Source of the DNA: Tupaia tana
Taxonomy: Eukaryota > Chordata > Mammalia > Scandentia > Tupaiidae
Length of the DNA stretch: 64,000 nucleotides
Assembly (NCBI GenBank): GCA_026018925.1
Contig: JAKSZU010000210.1
Span: forward strand, 186,001-250,000
Direction of reading: 5' to 3'
The translations under genes and the position numbers were made by a program. Within the stretch, counting starts at the first letter, position 1, and each line of letters opens with the position of its first letter. This document shows positions 35,808 through 49,263 of this stretch, piece by piece. The notes under the pieces were generated by a model. That model saw only the letters and a list, made by a program, of their open reading frames with translations. It had not been told where the DNA came from and did not search any database.

Positions 35808-38626
35808 ATGAGTAGATAATCTTAATTTCTCCTGTGCCCTGAAATATCTAGTTCCCAGTATCCATGTGGAATCTTCTCAGAGAATGGCTCAACTCTCCTG
35901 CCTGGGAGAAAGGAGCAGAAGGGCTTATTAACAAAACAAAAGAGGGAGCTGAGAGCCAGAGAGAAATTCTACCTTTAAAAAAATCGTAAAAATGAAAAAT
36001 TACCAAAAAACATGAGGAGACAGGAGCAGAGAGAGTCAGAGATCTCAGAGACACAGATACAGGGATAGAAGGACAGAGGGGCTCCCTACCACACTCGCTT
36101 TGCTTGCTGGAGGATGAATTATGAGTAGAAAATCTTCATTTCGCCTGTGCCCTGAAATATCTAGTTCCAAGTATCCATGTGGAAACTTCTCAGAGAATGG
36201 CTCAACTCTCCTGCCTGGGAGAAAGGAGCAGAAGTGCTTATTAACAAAACAAAAGATGAAGCAGAGAGTCAGAGAGAAATTCTACCTTTAAAAAATCGTA
36301 AAAAGGAAAAATTAACAAAAAAAAAAATGAGGAGACAGGAGCAGAGATAGACAGAGACCTCAGAGACACAGAGACAAGGATAGAAGGCCAGAGGGGCTCC
36401 CTACCACACTAGCTTTGCTTGCTGGAGGCTGAATTATGAGTAGAAAATCTTCATTTCGCCTGTGCCCTGAAATATCTAGTTCCCAGTATCCATGTGGAAT
36501 CTTCTCAGAGAATGGCTCAACTCTCCTGCCTGGGAGAAAGGAGCAGAAGGGCTTATTAACAAAACAAAAGATGGAGCTGAGAGCCAGAGAGAAATTCTAC
36601 CTTTAAAAAAATCGTAAAAAGGAAAAATTACCAAAAAAATTGAGGAGACAGGAGCAGAGAGAGACAGAGACCTCAGAGACACAGAGACAGGGATAGAAGG
36701 CCAGAGGGGCTCCCTACCACACTAGCTTTGCTTGCTGGAGGCTGAATTATGAGTAGAAGATCTTCATTTCGCCTGTGCCCTGAAATATCTTGTTCCCAGT
36801 ATCCATGTGGAATCTTCTCAGAGAATGGCTCAACTCTCCTGCCTGGGAGAAAGGAGCAGAAGGGCTTATTAACAAAACAAAAGATGGAGCTGAGAGCAAG
36901 AGAGAAATTCTACCTTTGAAAAAATCGTAAAATGAAAAATTACCAAAAAAACATGAGGAGACAGGGCAGAGAGAGACAGAGAACTCAGAGACACAGAGAA
37001 AGTGATAGAAGGCCATAGGGGCTCCCTACCACACTAGCTTTGCTTCCTGGAGGCTGAATTATGAGTAGAAAATCTTCATTTCGCCTGTGCCCTGAAATAT
37101 CTAGTTCCCAGTATCCATGTGGAATCTTCTCAGAGAATGGCTCAACTCTCCTGCCTGGGAGAAAGGAGCAGAAGGGCTTATTAACAAAACAAAAGATGGA
37201 GCTGAGAGCCAGAGAGAAATTCTACCTTTAAAAAAATCGTAAAAAGGAAAAATTACCCAAAAAAATGAGGAGACAGGAGCAGAGAGAGACAGAGACCTCA
37301 GAGACACAGAGACAGGGATAGAAGGCCAGAGGGGCTCCCTACCACACGAGCTTTGCTTGCTGGAGTCTGAATTATGAGTAGAAAATCTTCATTTCGCCTG
37401 TGCCCTGAAATATCTAGTTCCCAGTATCCATGTGGAATCTTCTCAGAGAATGGCTCAACTCTCCTGCATGGGAGAAAGGAGCAGAAGGGCTTATTGACAA
37501 AACAAAAGATGGAGCTGAGAGCCAGAGAGAAAATCTACCTTTAAAAAAATTCGTAAAAAGGAAAAATTACCGAAAAAAATGAGGAGACAGGAGCAGAGAG
37601 AGACAGAGACCTCAGAGACACAGAGACAGGGATAGAAGGCCAGAGGGTCTCCCTACCACACTAGCTTTGCTTGCTGGAGTCTGAATTATGAGTAGAAAAT
37701 CTTCATTTCGCCTGTGCCCTGAAATATCTAGTTCCCAGTATCCATGTGGAATCTTCTCAGAGAATGGCTCAACTCTCCTGCCTGGGAGAAAGGAGCAGAA
37801 GGGCTTATTAATAAAACAAAAGATGGAGCTGAGAGCCAGAGAGAAATTCTACCTTTAAAAAAATCGTAAAAAGGAAAAATTACACAAAAAAATGAGGAGA
37901 CAGGAGCAGAGAGAAACAGAGACCTCAGAGACACAGAGACAGGGATAGAAGGCCAGAGGGGTTCCCAGCCACACGAGCTTTGCTTGCTGGAGGCTGAATT
38001 ATGAGTAGAAAATCTTCATTTCACCTGTGCCCAGAAATATCTAGTTCCCAGTATCCATGTGGAATCTTCTCAGAGAATGACTCAACTCTCCTTCCTGGGA
38101 GAAAGGAGCAGAAGGGCTTATTAACAAAACAAAAGATGGAGCTGAGAGCCAGAGAGAAATTCTACCTTTAAAAAAATCGTAAACAGGAAAAATTGCCCAA
38201 AAAAATGAGGAGACAGGAGCAGAGAGAGACAGAGACCTCAGAGACACAGAGACAAGGATAGAAGGCCAGAGGGGCTCCCTACCACACTAGCTTTGCTTGC
38301 TGGAGGCTGAATTATGAGTAGAAAATCTTCATTTCGCCTGTGCCCTGACATATCTAGTTCCCAGTATACATGTGGAATCTTCTCAGAGAATGGCTCAACT
38401 CTCCTTCCTGGGAGAAAGGAGCAGAAGGGCTTATTAACAAAACAAAAGATGGAGCTGAGAGCCAGAGAGAAATTCTACCTTTAAAAAAATCGTAAAAAGG
38501 AAAAATTACCAAAAAAAATGAGAAGACAGGAGCAGAGAGAGACAGAGACCTCAGAGACACAGAGACAGGGATAGAAGGCCAGAGGGGCTCCCTACCACAC
38601 GAGCTTTGCTTGCTGGAGGCTGAATT
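35808..38626. repeat. Second copy of middle-HOR slots m3-m11 (repeats 24545-27360)
   Basis: Starts are 35808, 36121, 36436, 36749, 37061, 37374, 37688, 38001 and 38314. They lie 11,263-11,266 bp right of 24545, 24857, 25170, 25483, 25795, 26108, 26422, 26735 and 27048. Both copies share rare marks: gttcccagccacacg near 26695 and 37965, ttacacaaaa, and atgactcaac. The first monomer (35808) has a foreign 5' part (gttggagg, cttaatttctcc), as at 32053, before it becomes m3, so it marks the left breakpoint. Confidence 0.88.
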
Positions 38627-38940
38627 ATGAGTAGAAAATCTTCATTTCGCCTGTGCCCAGAAATATCGAGTTCCCAGTATCCATGTGGAATCTTCTCAGA
38701 GAATGGCTCAACTCTCCTTCCTGGGAGAAAGGAGCAGAAGGGCTTATTAACAAAACAAAAGATGGAGCTGAGAGCCAGAGAGAAATTCTACCTTTAAAAA
38801 AATTCTTAAAAAGGAAAAATTACCAAAAAAAATGAGGAGACAGGAGCAGAGAGAGACATAGACCTCAGAGACACAGAGACAGGGATAGAAGGCCAGAGGG
38901 GCTCCCTACCACACTAGCTTTGCTTGCTGGAGGCTGAATT
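38627..38940. repeat. s20'-type monomer immediately before the right-hand HOR
   Basis: This monomer has cccagaaat, tcgagttccc, tccttcctggg, attctta and gacatagacc. The same monomer closes unit B (48951) and unit C (53954), in both cases directly before s1. The m11-to-s20'-to-s1 order seen here therefore matches the tail of units B and C. Confidence 0.85.
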
Positions 38941-41900
38941 ATGAGTAGAAGATCTTCATTTCGCCTGTGCCCTGAAATATCTTGTTCCCAGTATCCATGT
39001 GGAATCTTCTCAGAGAATGGCTCAACTCTCCTGCCTGGGAGAAAGGAGCAGAAGGGCTTATTAACAAAACAAAAGATGGAGCTGAGAGCCAGAGAGAAAT
39101 TCTACCTTTAAAAAAATCGTAAAAATGAAAAATTACCAAAAAACATGAGGAGACAGGAGCAGAGAGAGTCAGAGATCTCAGAGACACAGAGACAGGGATA
39201 GAAGGACAGAGGGGCTCCCTACCACACTCGCTTTGCTTTCTGGAGGATGAATTATGAGTAGAAAATCTTCATTTCGCCTGTGCCCTGAAATATCTAGTTC
39301 CCAGTATCCATGTGGAAACTTCTCAGAGAATGGCTCAACTCTCCTGCCTGGGAGAAAGGACCAGAAGGGCTTATTAACAAAACAAAAGATGAAGCAGAGA
39401 GTCAGAGAGAAATTCTACCTTTAAAAAATCGTAAAAAGGAAAAATTAACAAAAAAAATGTGGAGACAGGAGCAGAGATAGACAGAGAGCTCAGAGACACA
39501 GAGACAAGGATAGAAGGCCAGAGGGGCTCCCTACCACACTAGCTTTGCTTGCTGGAGGCTGAATTATGAGTAGAAAATCTTCATTTCGCCTGTGCCCTGA
39601 AATATCTAGTTCCCAGTATCCATGTGGAATCTTCTCAGAGAATGGCTCAACTCTCCTGCCTGGGAGAAAGGAGCAGAAGGGCTTATTAACAAAACAAAAG
39701 ATGGAGCTGAGAGCCAGAGAGAAATTCTACCTTTAAAAAAATCGTAAAAAGGAAAAATTACCAAAAAAATTGAGGAGACAGGAGCAGAGAGAGACATAGA
39801 CCTCAGAGACACAGAGACAGGGATAGAAGGCCAGAGGGGCTCCCTACCACACGAGCTTTGCTTGCTGGAAGCTGAATTATGAGTAGAAAATCTTCATTTC
39901 GCCTGTGCCCTGAAATATCTAGTTCCCAGTATCCATGTGGAATCTTCTCAGAGAATGGCTCAACTCTCCTGCATGGGAGAAAGGAGCAGAAGGGCTTATT
40001 AACAAAACAAAAGATGGAGCTGAGAGCCAGAGAGAAATTCTACTTTTAAAAAAAATCTTAAAAAGGAAAAATTAACAAATAAAATGAGGAGACAGGAGCA
40101 GAGAGAGACAGAGACCTCAGAGTACACAGAGACAGGAATAGAAGGCCAGAGGGGCTCCCTACCACACTAGCTTTGCATGCTGGAGGCTGAATTATGAGTA
40201 GAAAATCTTCATTTCGCCTGTGCCCTGAAATATCTAGTTCCCAGTATCCATGTGGAATCTTCTCAGAGAATGGCTCAACTCTCCTGCCTGGGAGAAAGAA
40301 GCAGAAGGGCTTATTAACAAAACAAATGATGGAGATGAGAGCCAGAGAGAAATTCTACCTTTAAAAAAATCGTAAAACGGAAAAATTACCAAAAAAATTG
40401 AGGAGACAGGAGCAGAGAGAGACATAGACCTCAGAGACACAGAGACAGGGATAGAGGGCCAGAGTGGCTCCCTACCACACTAGCTTTGCTTGCTGGAGGC
40501 TGAATTATGAGTAGAAAATCTTCATTTCGCCTGTGCCCTGAAATATTTAGTTCCCAGTATCCATGAGGAATCTTCTCAGAGAATGGCTCAACTCTCCTGC
40601 CTGGGAGAAAGGAGCAGAAGGGCTTATTAACAAAACGAAAGATGGAGCTGAGAGCCAGAGAGAAATTCTACCTTTAAAAAAATCGTAAAAAGGAAAAATT
40701 ACCCAAAAAAATGAGGAGACAGGAGCAGAGAGAGACAGAGACCTCAGAGAAACAGAGACAGGGATAGAAGGCCAGAGGGGCTCCCTACCACACTAGATTT
40801 GCTTGCTGGAGGCTGAATTATGAGTAGAAAATCTTCATGTCGCCTGTGCCCTGAAATATCTAGTTCCCAGTATCCATGTGGAATCTTCTCAGAGAATGGC
40901 TCAACTCTCCTGCATGGGAGAAAGGAGCAGAAGGGCTTATTAACAAAACAAAAGATGGAGCTGAGAGCCAGAGAGAAATTCTACCTTTTAAAAAAATCGT
41001 AAAAAGGAAAAATTACCGAAAAAAATGAGGAGACAGCAGCAGAGAGAGACAGAGACCTCAGAGACACAGAGACAGGGATAGAACGCCAGAGGGGCTCCCT
41101 ACCACACTAGCTTTGCTTGCTGGAGGCTGAATTATGAGTAGAAAATCTTCATTTCTCTTTTGCCCTGAAATATCTAGTTCCCAGTATCCATGTGGAATCT
41201 TCTCAGAGAATGGCTCAACTCTCCTGCCTGGGAGAAAGGAGCAGAAGGGCTTATTAACAAAACAAAAGATGGAGCTGAGAGCCAGAGAGAAATTCTACCT
41301 TTAAAAAAATCGTAAAAAGAAAAAATTACCAAAAAAATATGAGGAGACCGGAACAGAGAGAGACTGAAACCTCAGAGACACAGAGACTGGGATAGAAGGC
41401 CAGAGGGGCTCCCTACCACACTAGCTTTGCTTGCTGGAGCCTGAATTATGAGTAGAAAATCTTCATTTCGCCTGTGCCCTGAAATATCTAGTTCCCAGTA
41501 TCCATGTGGAATCTTCTCAGAGAATGGCTCAACTCTCCTGCCTGGGAGAAAGGAGCAGAAGGGCTTATTAACAAAACGAAAGATGGAGCTGAGAGCCAGA
41601 GTGAAATTATATCTTTAAAAAAATCGTAAAAAGGAAAAATTACCAAAAAAAAGAGGAGAAATAGCAGAGAGAGACAGAGACCTCAGAGACACAGAGACAG
41701 GGATAGAGGGCCAGAGGGACTCCCTACCACACTAGCTTTGCTTGCTGGAGGCTGAATTATGAGTAGAAAATCTTCATTTCGCCTGTGCCCTGAAATATCA
41801 AGTTCCCAGTATCCATGTGGAATCTTCTCAGAGAATGGCTCAACTCTCCTGCCTGGGAGAAAGGAGCAGAAGGGCTTATTAACAAATCAAAAGATGGAGC

Positions 41901-43633
41901 AGAGAGTCAGAGACAAATTCTACCTTTAAAAAATCATAAAAAGGAAAAATTAACAAAAAAATGAGGAGACAGGAGCAGAGAGAGACAGAGAACTCAGAGA
42001 CACACAGACAAGGATAGAAGGCCAGAGGGGCTCCCTACCACACTAGCTTTGCTTGCTGGAGGCTGAATTATGAGTAGAAAATCTTCGTTTCTCCTGTGCC
42101 CTGAAATATCTTGTTCCCATTATCCATGTGGAATCTTCTTAGAGAATGGCTCAACTCTCCTGCCTGGGAGAAAGGAGCAGAAGGGCTTATTAACAAAACG
42201 AAAGATGGAGCTGAGAGCCAGAGAGAAATTCTACCTTTAAAAAAATCGAAAAAAGGAAAAATTACCAAAAAAAATGAGGAGACAGGAGCAGAGAGAGACA
42301 GATTCCTCAGAGACACAGAGACAGGGATAGAAGGCCAGAGGGGCTCCCTACCACACTAGCTTTGCTTGCTGGAGGCTGAATTATGAGTAGAAAATTTTCA
42401 TTTCGCCTGTGCCCTGAAATATCTTGTTCCCAGTATCCATGTGGAATCTTCTCAAAGAATGGCTCAACTCTCCTGCATGGGAGAAAGGAGCAGAAGGGCT
42501 TATTAACAAAACAAAAGATGGAGCTGAGAGCCAGAGAGAAATTCTACCTTTAAAAAAATCGTAAAAAGGAAAAATTACCCAAAAAAATGAGGAGACAGGA
42601 GCAGAGAGAGACAGAGACTTCAGAGACACAGAGACAGGGATAGAAGGCCAGAGGGGCTCCCTACCACACGAGCTTTGCTTGCTGGAGTCTGAATTATGAG
42701 TAGAAAATCTTCATTTCGCCTGTGCCATGAAATATCTAGTTCCCAGTATCCATGTGGAATCTTCTCAGAGAATGGCTCAACTCTCCTGCCTGGGAGAAAG
42801 GAGCAGAAGTGCTTATTAACAAAACGAAAGATGGAGCTGAGAGCCAGAGAGAAATTCTACCTTTAAAAAAATCGTAAAAAGGAAAAATTACCAAAAAAAA
42901 GAGAAGAAATAGCAGAGAGAGACAGAGACCTCAGAGACACAGAGACAGGGATAGAGGGCCAGAGGGACTCCCTACCACACTAGCTTTGCTTGCTGGAGGC
43001 TGAATTATGAGTAGAAAATCTTCATTTCGCCTGTGCCCTGAAATATCAAGTTCCCGGTATCCATGTGGAATCTTCTCAGAGAATGGCTCAACTCTCCTGC
43101 TTGGGAGAAAGGAGCAGAAGGGCTTATTAACAAAACAAAAGATGGAACAGAGAGTCAGAGAGAAATTCTACCTTTAAAAAATCGTAAAAAGGAAAAATTA
43201 ACAATAAAAAATGAGGAGACAGGAGCAGAGAGAGACAGAGACCTCAGAGACACAGAGACAAGGATAGAAGGCCAGAGGGGCTCCCTACCACACTAGCTTT
43301 GCTTGCTGGAGGCTGAATTATGAGTAGAAAATCTTCATTTCGCCTGTGCCCTGAAATATCTAGTTCCCAGTATCCATGTGGAATCTTCTCAGAGAATGGC
43401 TCAACTCTCCTGCCTGGGAGAAAGGAGCAGAAGGGCTTATTAACAAAACAAAAGATGGAGCTGAGAGCCAGAGAGAAATTCTACCTTTAAAAAAATTCTT
43501 AAAAAGGAAAAATTACCAAAAAAAATGAGGAGACAGGAGCAGAGAGAGACATAGACCTCAGAGACACAGAGACAGGGATAGAAGGCCAGAGGGGCTCCCT
43601 ACCACACTAGCTTTGCTTGCTGGAGGCTGAATT
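38941..43633. repeat. Right HOR unit A, 15 monomers, 4693 bp
   Basis: Starts are s1 38941, s2 39254, s3 39566, s6 39879, s7 40194, s8 40507, s9 40820, s10 41134, s11 41448, s12 41759, s13/s15 fusion 42070, s16 42383, s17 42696, s19 43007 and s20 43320. Against the 20-slot order it lacks s4, s5 and s18, and s13-s15 are collapsed into one fusion. The end of s3 has cacgagc, and s6 opens with ggaagctg, unlike units C and D, which hints that s4-s5 were lost at a different point here. Confidence 0.88.
42070..42382. repeat. s13/s15 fusion monomer in unit A
   Basis: The 5' part is s13 (cttcgtttctcc, cattatcc, tcttagag, aacgaaag, atcgaaaa). The 3' part has gaggagacagg and agattcctcag of s15, not the gaggggaaatgagc end of s13. 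The switch lies in the A-tract block between atcgaaaa (about 42245) and gaggagacagg (about 42275). Slot s14 and parts of s13 and s15 are absent, a net loss of two monomers with register kept. Confidence 0.86.
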
Positions 43634-46600
43634 ATGAGTAGAAGATCTTCATTTCGCCTGTGCCCTGAAATATCTTGTTCCCAGTATCCATGTGGAATCT
43701 TCTCAGAGAATGGCTCAACTCTCCTGCCTGGGAGAAAGGAGCAGAAGGGCTTATTAACAAAACAAAAGATGGAGCTGAGAGCCAGAGAGAAATTCTACCT
43801 TTAAAAAAATCGTAAAAATGAAAAATTACCAAAAAACATGAGGAGACAGGAGCAGAGAGAGTCAGAGATCTCAGAGACACAGAGACAGGGATAGAAGGAC
43901 AGAGGGGCTCCCTACCACACTCGCTTTGCTTGCTGGAGGATGAATTATGAGTAGAAAATCTTCATTTCGCCTGTGCCCTGAAATATCTAGTTCCCAGTAT
44001 CCATGTGGAAACTTCTCAGAGAATGGCTCAACTCTCCTGCCTGGGAGAAAGGACCAGAAGGGCTTATTAACAAAACAAAAGATGAAGCAGAGAGTCAGAG
44101 AGAAATTCTACCTTTAAAAAATCGTAAAAAGGAAAAATTAACAAAAAAAATGTGGAGACAGGAGCAGAGATAGACAGAGAGCTCAGAGACACAGAGACAA
44201 GGATAGAAGGCCAGAGGGGCTCCCTACCACACTAGCTTTGCTTGCTGGAGGCTGAATTATGAGTAGAAAATCTTCATTTCGCCTGTGCCCTGAAATATCT
44301 AGTTCCCAGTATCCATGTGGAATCTTCTCAGAGAATGGCTCAACTCTCCTGCCTGGGAGAAAGGAGCAGAAGGGCTTATTAACAAAACAAAAGATGGAGC
44401 TGAGAGCCAGAGAGAAATTCTACCTTTAAAAAAATCGTAAAAAGGAAAAATTACCAAAAAAATTGAGGAGACAGGAGCAGAGAGAGACATAGACCTCAGA
44501 GACACAGAGACAGGGATAGAAGGCCAGAGGGGCTCCCTACCACACGAGCTTTGCTTGCTGGAGTCTGAATTATGAGTAGAAAATCTTCATTTCGCCTGTG
44601 CCCTGAAATATCTATTTCCCAGTATCCATGTGGAATCTTCTCAGAGAATGGCTCAACTCTCCTGCATGGGAGAAAGGAGCAGAAGGGCTTATTGACAAAA
44701 CAAAAGATGGAGCTGAGAGCCAGAGAGAAAATCTACCTTTAAAAAAATTCGTAAAAAGGAAAAATTACCGAAAAAAATGAGGAGACAGGAGCAGAGAGAG
44801 ACAGAGACCTCAGAGACACAGAGACAGTGATAGAAGGCCAGAGGGGCTCCCTACCACACTAGCTTTGCTTGCTGGAGGCTGAATTATTAGTAGAAAATCT
44901 TCATTTCGCCTGTGCCATGAAATATCTGGTTCCCTGTATCCATATGGAATCTTCTCAGAGAATGGCTCAACTCTCCTGCCTGGGAGAAAGGAGCAGAAGG
45001 GCTTATTAACAAAACAAAAGATGGAGGTGAGAGCAAGAGAGAAATTCTACCTTTAAAAAAATCGTAAAAATGAAAAATTACCAAAAAAAATGAGGAGACA
45101 GGAGCAGAGAGAGACAGAGACCTACGAGACACAGAGACAGGGATAGAAGGCCAGAGGGGCTCCCTACCACACTAGCTTTGCTTGCTGGAGGCTGAATTAT
45201 GAGTAGAAAATCTTCATTTCGCCTGTGCCCTGAAATATCTAGTTCCCAGTATCCATGTGGAATCTTCTCAGAGAATGGCTCAACTCTCCTGCATGGGAGA
45301 AAGGAGCAGAAGGGCTTATTAACAAAACAAAAGATGGAGCTGAGAGCCAGAGAGAAATTCTACTTTTAAAAAAAATCTTAAAAAGGAAAAATTAACAAAT
45401 AAAATGAGGAGACAGGAGCAGAGAGAGACAGAGACCTCAGAGACACAGAGACAGGAATAGAAGGCCAGAGGGGCTCCCTACCACACTAGCTTTGCATGCT
45501 GGAGGCTGAATTATGAGTAGAAAATCTTCATTTCGCCTGTGCCCTGAAATATCTAGTTCCCAGTATCCATGTGGAATCTTCTCAGAGAATGGCTCAACTC
45601 TCCTGCCTGGGAGAAAGAAGCAGAAGGGCTTATTAACAAAACAAATGATGGAGATGAGAGCCAGAGAGAAATTCTACCTTTAAAAAAATCGTAAAACGGA
45701 AAAATTACCAAAAAAATTGAGGAGACAGGAGCAGAGAGAGACATAGACCTCAGAGACACAGAGACAGGGATAGAGGGCCAGAGTGGCTCCCTACCACACT
45801 AGCTTTGCTTGCTGGAGGCTGAATTATGAGTAGAAAATCTTCATTTCGCCTGTGCCCTGAAATATTTAGTTCCCAGTATCCATGAGGAATCTTCTCAGAG
45901 AATGGCTCAACTCTCCTGCCTGGGAGAAAGGAGCAGAAGGGCTTATTAACAAAACGAAAGATGGAGCTGAGAGCCAGAGAGAAATTCTACCTTTAAAAAA
46001 ATCGTAAAAAGGAAAAATTACCCAAAAAAATGAGGAGACAGGAGCAGAGAGAGACAGAGACCTCAGAGAAACAGAGACAGGGATAGAAGGCCAGAGGGGC
46101 TCCCTACCACACTAGATTTGCTTGCTGGAGGCTGAATTATGAGTAGAAAATCTTCATGTCGCCTGTGCCCTGAAATATCTAGTTCCCAGTATCCATGTGG
46201 AATCTTCTCAGAGAATGGCTCAACTCTCCTGCCTGGGAGAAAGGAGCAGAAGGGCTTATTAACAAAACAAAAGATGGAGCTGAGAGCCAGAGAGAAATTC
46301 TACCTTTAAAAAAATCGTAAAAAGAAAAAATTACCAAAAAAAATATGAGGAGACCGGAACAGAGAGAGACTGAAACCTCAGAGACACAGAGACTGGGATA
46401 GAAGGCCAGAGGGGCTCCCTACCACACTAGCTTTGCTTGCTGGAGCCTGAATTATGAGTAGAAAATCTTCATTTCGCCTGTGCCCTGAAATATCTAGTTC
46501 CCAGTATCCATGTGGAATCTTCTCAGAGAATGGCTCAACTCTCCTGCCTGGGAGAAAGGAGCAGAAGGGCTTATTAACAAAACGAAAGATGGAGCTGAGA

Positions 46601-49263
46601 GCCAGAGTGAAATTCTATCTTTAAAAAAATCGTAAAAAGGAAAAATTACCAAAAAAAGAGGAGAAATAGCAGAGAGAGACAGAGACCTCAGAGACACAGA
46701 GACAGGGATAGAGGGCCAGAGGGACTCCCTACCACACTAGCTTTGCTTGCTGGAGGCTGAATTATGAGTAGAAAATCTTCATTTCGCCTGTGCCCTGAAA
46801 TATCAAGTTCCCAGTATCCATGTGGAATCTTCTCAGAGAATGGCTCAACTCTCCTGCCTGGGAGAAAGGAGCAGAAGGGCTTATTAACAAATCAAAAGAT
46901 GGAGCAGAGAGTCAGAGACAAATTCTACCTTTAAAAAATCATAAAAAGGAAAAATTAACAAAAAAATGAGGAGACAGGAGCAGAGAGAGACAGAGAACTC
47001 AGAGACACACAGACAAGGATAGAAGGCCAGAGGGGCTCCCTACCACACTAGCTTTGCTTGCTGGAGGCTGAATTATGAGTAGAAAATCTTCGTTTCTCCT
47101 GTGCCCTGAAATATCTTGTTCCCATTATCCATGTGGAATCTTCTTAGAGAATGGCTCAACTCTCCTGCCTGGGAGAAAGGAGCAGAAGGGCTTATTAACA
47201 AAACGAAAGATGGAGCTGAGAGCCAGAGAGAAATTCTACCTTTAAAAAAATCGAAAAAAGGAAAAATTACCAAAAAAAATGAGGGGAAATGAGCACAGTG
47301 AGACAGAGACCTCAGAGACACAGAGACAGGGATAGAGGGCCAGAGGTACTCCCTACCACACTAGCTTTGCTTGCTGGAGGCTGAATTATGAGTAGAAAAT
47401 CTTCATTTCGCCTGTGCCCTGAAATATCAAGTTCCCGGTATCCATGTGGAATCTTCTCAGAGAATGGCTCAACTCTCCTGCCTGGGAGAAAGGAGCAGAA
47501 GGGCTTATTAACAAAACAAAAGATGGAACAGAGAGTCAGAGAGAAATTCTACCTTTAAAAAATCGTAAAAAGGAAAAATTAACAAAAAAAAATGAGGAGA
47601 CAAGAGCAGAGAGAGACAGAGACCTCAGAGACACAGAGACAAGGATAGAAGGCCAGAGGGGCTCCCTACCACACTAGCTTTGCTTGCTGGAGGCTGAATT
47701 ATGAGTAGAAAATCTTCATTTCGCCTGTGCCCTGAAATATCTAGTTCCCAGTATCCATGTGGAATCTTCTCAGAGAATGGCTCAACTCTCCTGCCTGGGA
47801 GAAAGGAGCAGAAGGGCTTATTAACAAAACAAAAGATGGAGTTGAGAGCCAGAGAGAAATTATACATTTAAAAAAATCGTAAAAAGGAAAAATTACCAAA
47901 AAAAATGAGGAGACAGGAGCAGAGAGAGACAGATTCCTCAGAGACACAGAGACAGGGATAGAAGGCCAGAGGGGCTCCCTACCACACTAGCTTTGCTTGC
48001 TGGAGGCTGAATTATGAGTAGAAAATTTTCATTTCGCCTGTGCCCTGAAATATCTTGTTCCCAGTATCCATGTGGAATCTTCTCAAAGAATGGCTCAACT
48101 CTCCTGCATGGGAGAAAGGAGCAGAAGGGCTTATTAACAAAACAAAAGATGGAGCTGAGAGCCAGAGAGAAATTCTACCTTTAAAAAAATCGTAAAAAGG
48201 AAAAATTACCCAAAAAAATGAGGAGACAGGAGCAGAGAGAGACAGAGACTTCAGAGACACAGAGACAGGGATAGAAGGCCAGAGGGGCTCCCTACCACAC
48301 GAGCTTTGCTTGCTGGAGTCTGAATTATGAGTAGAAAATCTTCATTTCGCCTGTGCCATGAAATATCTAGTTCCCAGTATCCATGTGGAATCTTCTCAGA
48401 GAATGGCTCAACTCTCCTGCCTGGGAGAAAGGAGCAGAAGTGCTTATTAACAAAACGAAAGATGGAGCTGAGAGCCAGAGAGAAATTCTACCTTTAAAAA
48501 AATCGTAAAAAGGAAAAATTACCAAAAAAAAGAGAAGAAATAGCAGAGAGAGACAGAGACCTCAGAGACACAGAGACAGGGATAGAGGGCCAGAGGGACT
48601 CCCTACCACACTAGCTTTGCTTGCTGGAGGCTGAATTATGAGTAGAAAATCTTCATTTCGCCTGTGCCCTGAAATATCTAGTTCCCAGTATCCATGTGGA
48701 ATCTTCTCAGAGAATGGCTCAACTCTCCTGCCTGGGAGAAAGGAGCAGAAGGGCTTATTAACAAAACAAAAGATGGAGCTGAGAGCCAGAGAGAAATTCT
48801 ACCTTTAAAAAAATCGTAAAAAGGAAAAATTACCAAAAAAAATGAGAAGACAGGAGCAGAGAGAGACAGAGACCTCAGAGACACAGAGACAGGGATAGAA
48901 GGCCAGAGGGGCTCCCTACCACACGAGCTTTGCTTGCTGGAGGCTGAATTATGAGTAGAAAATCTTCATTTCGCCTGTGCCCAGAAATATCGAGTTCCCA
49001 GTATCCATGTGGAATCTTCTCAGAGAATGGCTCAACTCTCCTTCCTGGGAGAAAGGAGCAGAAGGGCTTATTAACAAAACAAAAGATGGAGCTGAGAGCC
49101 AGAGAGAAATTCTACCTTTAAAAAATTCTTAAAAAGGAAAAATTACCAAAAAAAATGAGGAGACAGGAGCAGAGAGAGACATAGACCTCAGAGACACAGA
49201 GACAGGGATAGAAGGCCAGAGGGGCTCCCTACCACACTAGCTTTGCTTGCTGGAGGCTGAATT
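43634..49263. repeat. Right HOR unit B, 18 monomers, 5630 bp
   Basis: Starts are s1 43634, s2 43947, s3 44259, s4 44572, s5 44886, s6 45199, s7 45513, s8 45826, s9/s10 fusion 46139, s11 46454, s12 46764, s13 47075, s14 47388, s15 47701, s16 48014, s17 48327, s18' 48638 and s20' 48951. It keeps s4-s5. It has fused s9 with s10. It ends with the alternative tail s18'-s20' in place of s18-s19-s20. Confidence 0.88.
46139..46453. repeat. s9/s10 fusion monomer (unit B)
   Basis: The 5' mark catgtcgcc belongs to s9. From cctggg onward it carries the s10 marks aaaagaaaa and gaccggaac, without the catggg, ccttttaaa and accga of s9. The switch lies between about 46157 and 46235. The same fusion is in unit C at 51142, while units A, D and E keep s9 and s10 as separate monomers. 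Confidence 0.87.

Noticed and set aside
38941-39253. Regulatory palindrome in gaagatcttc
   Set aside because: It is limited to the m6 and s1 subtypes and arises by one A-to-G change from gaaaatcttc. It is useful as a marker, but there is no sign of a protein-binding role.
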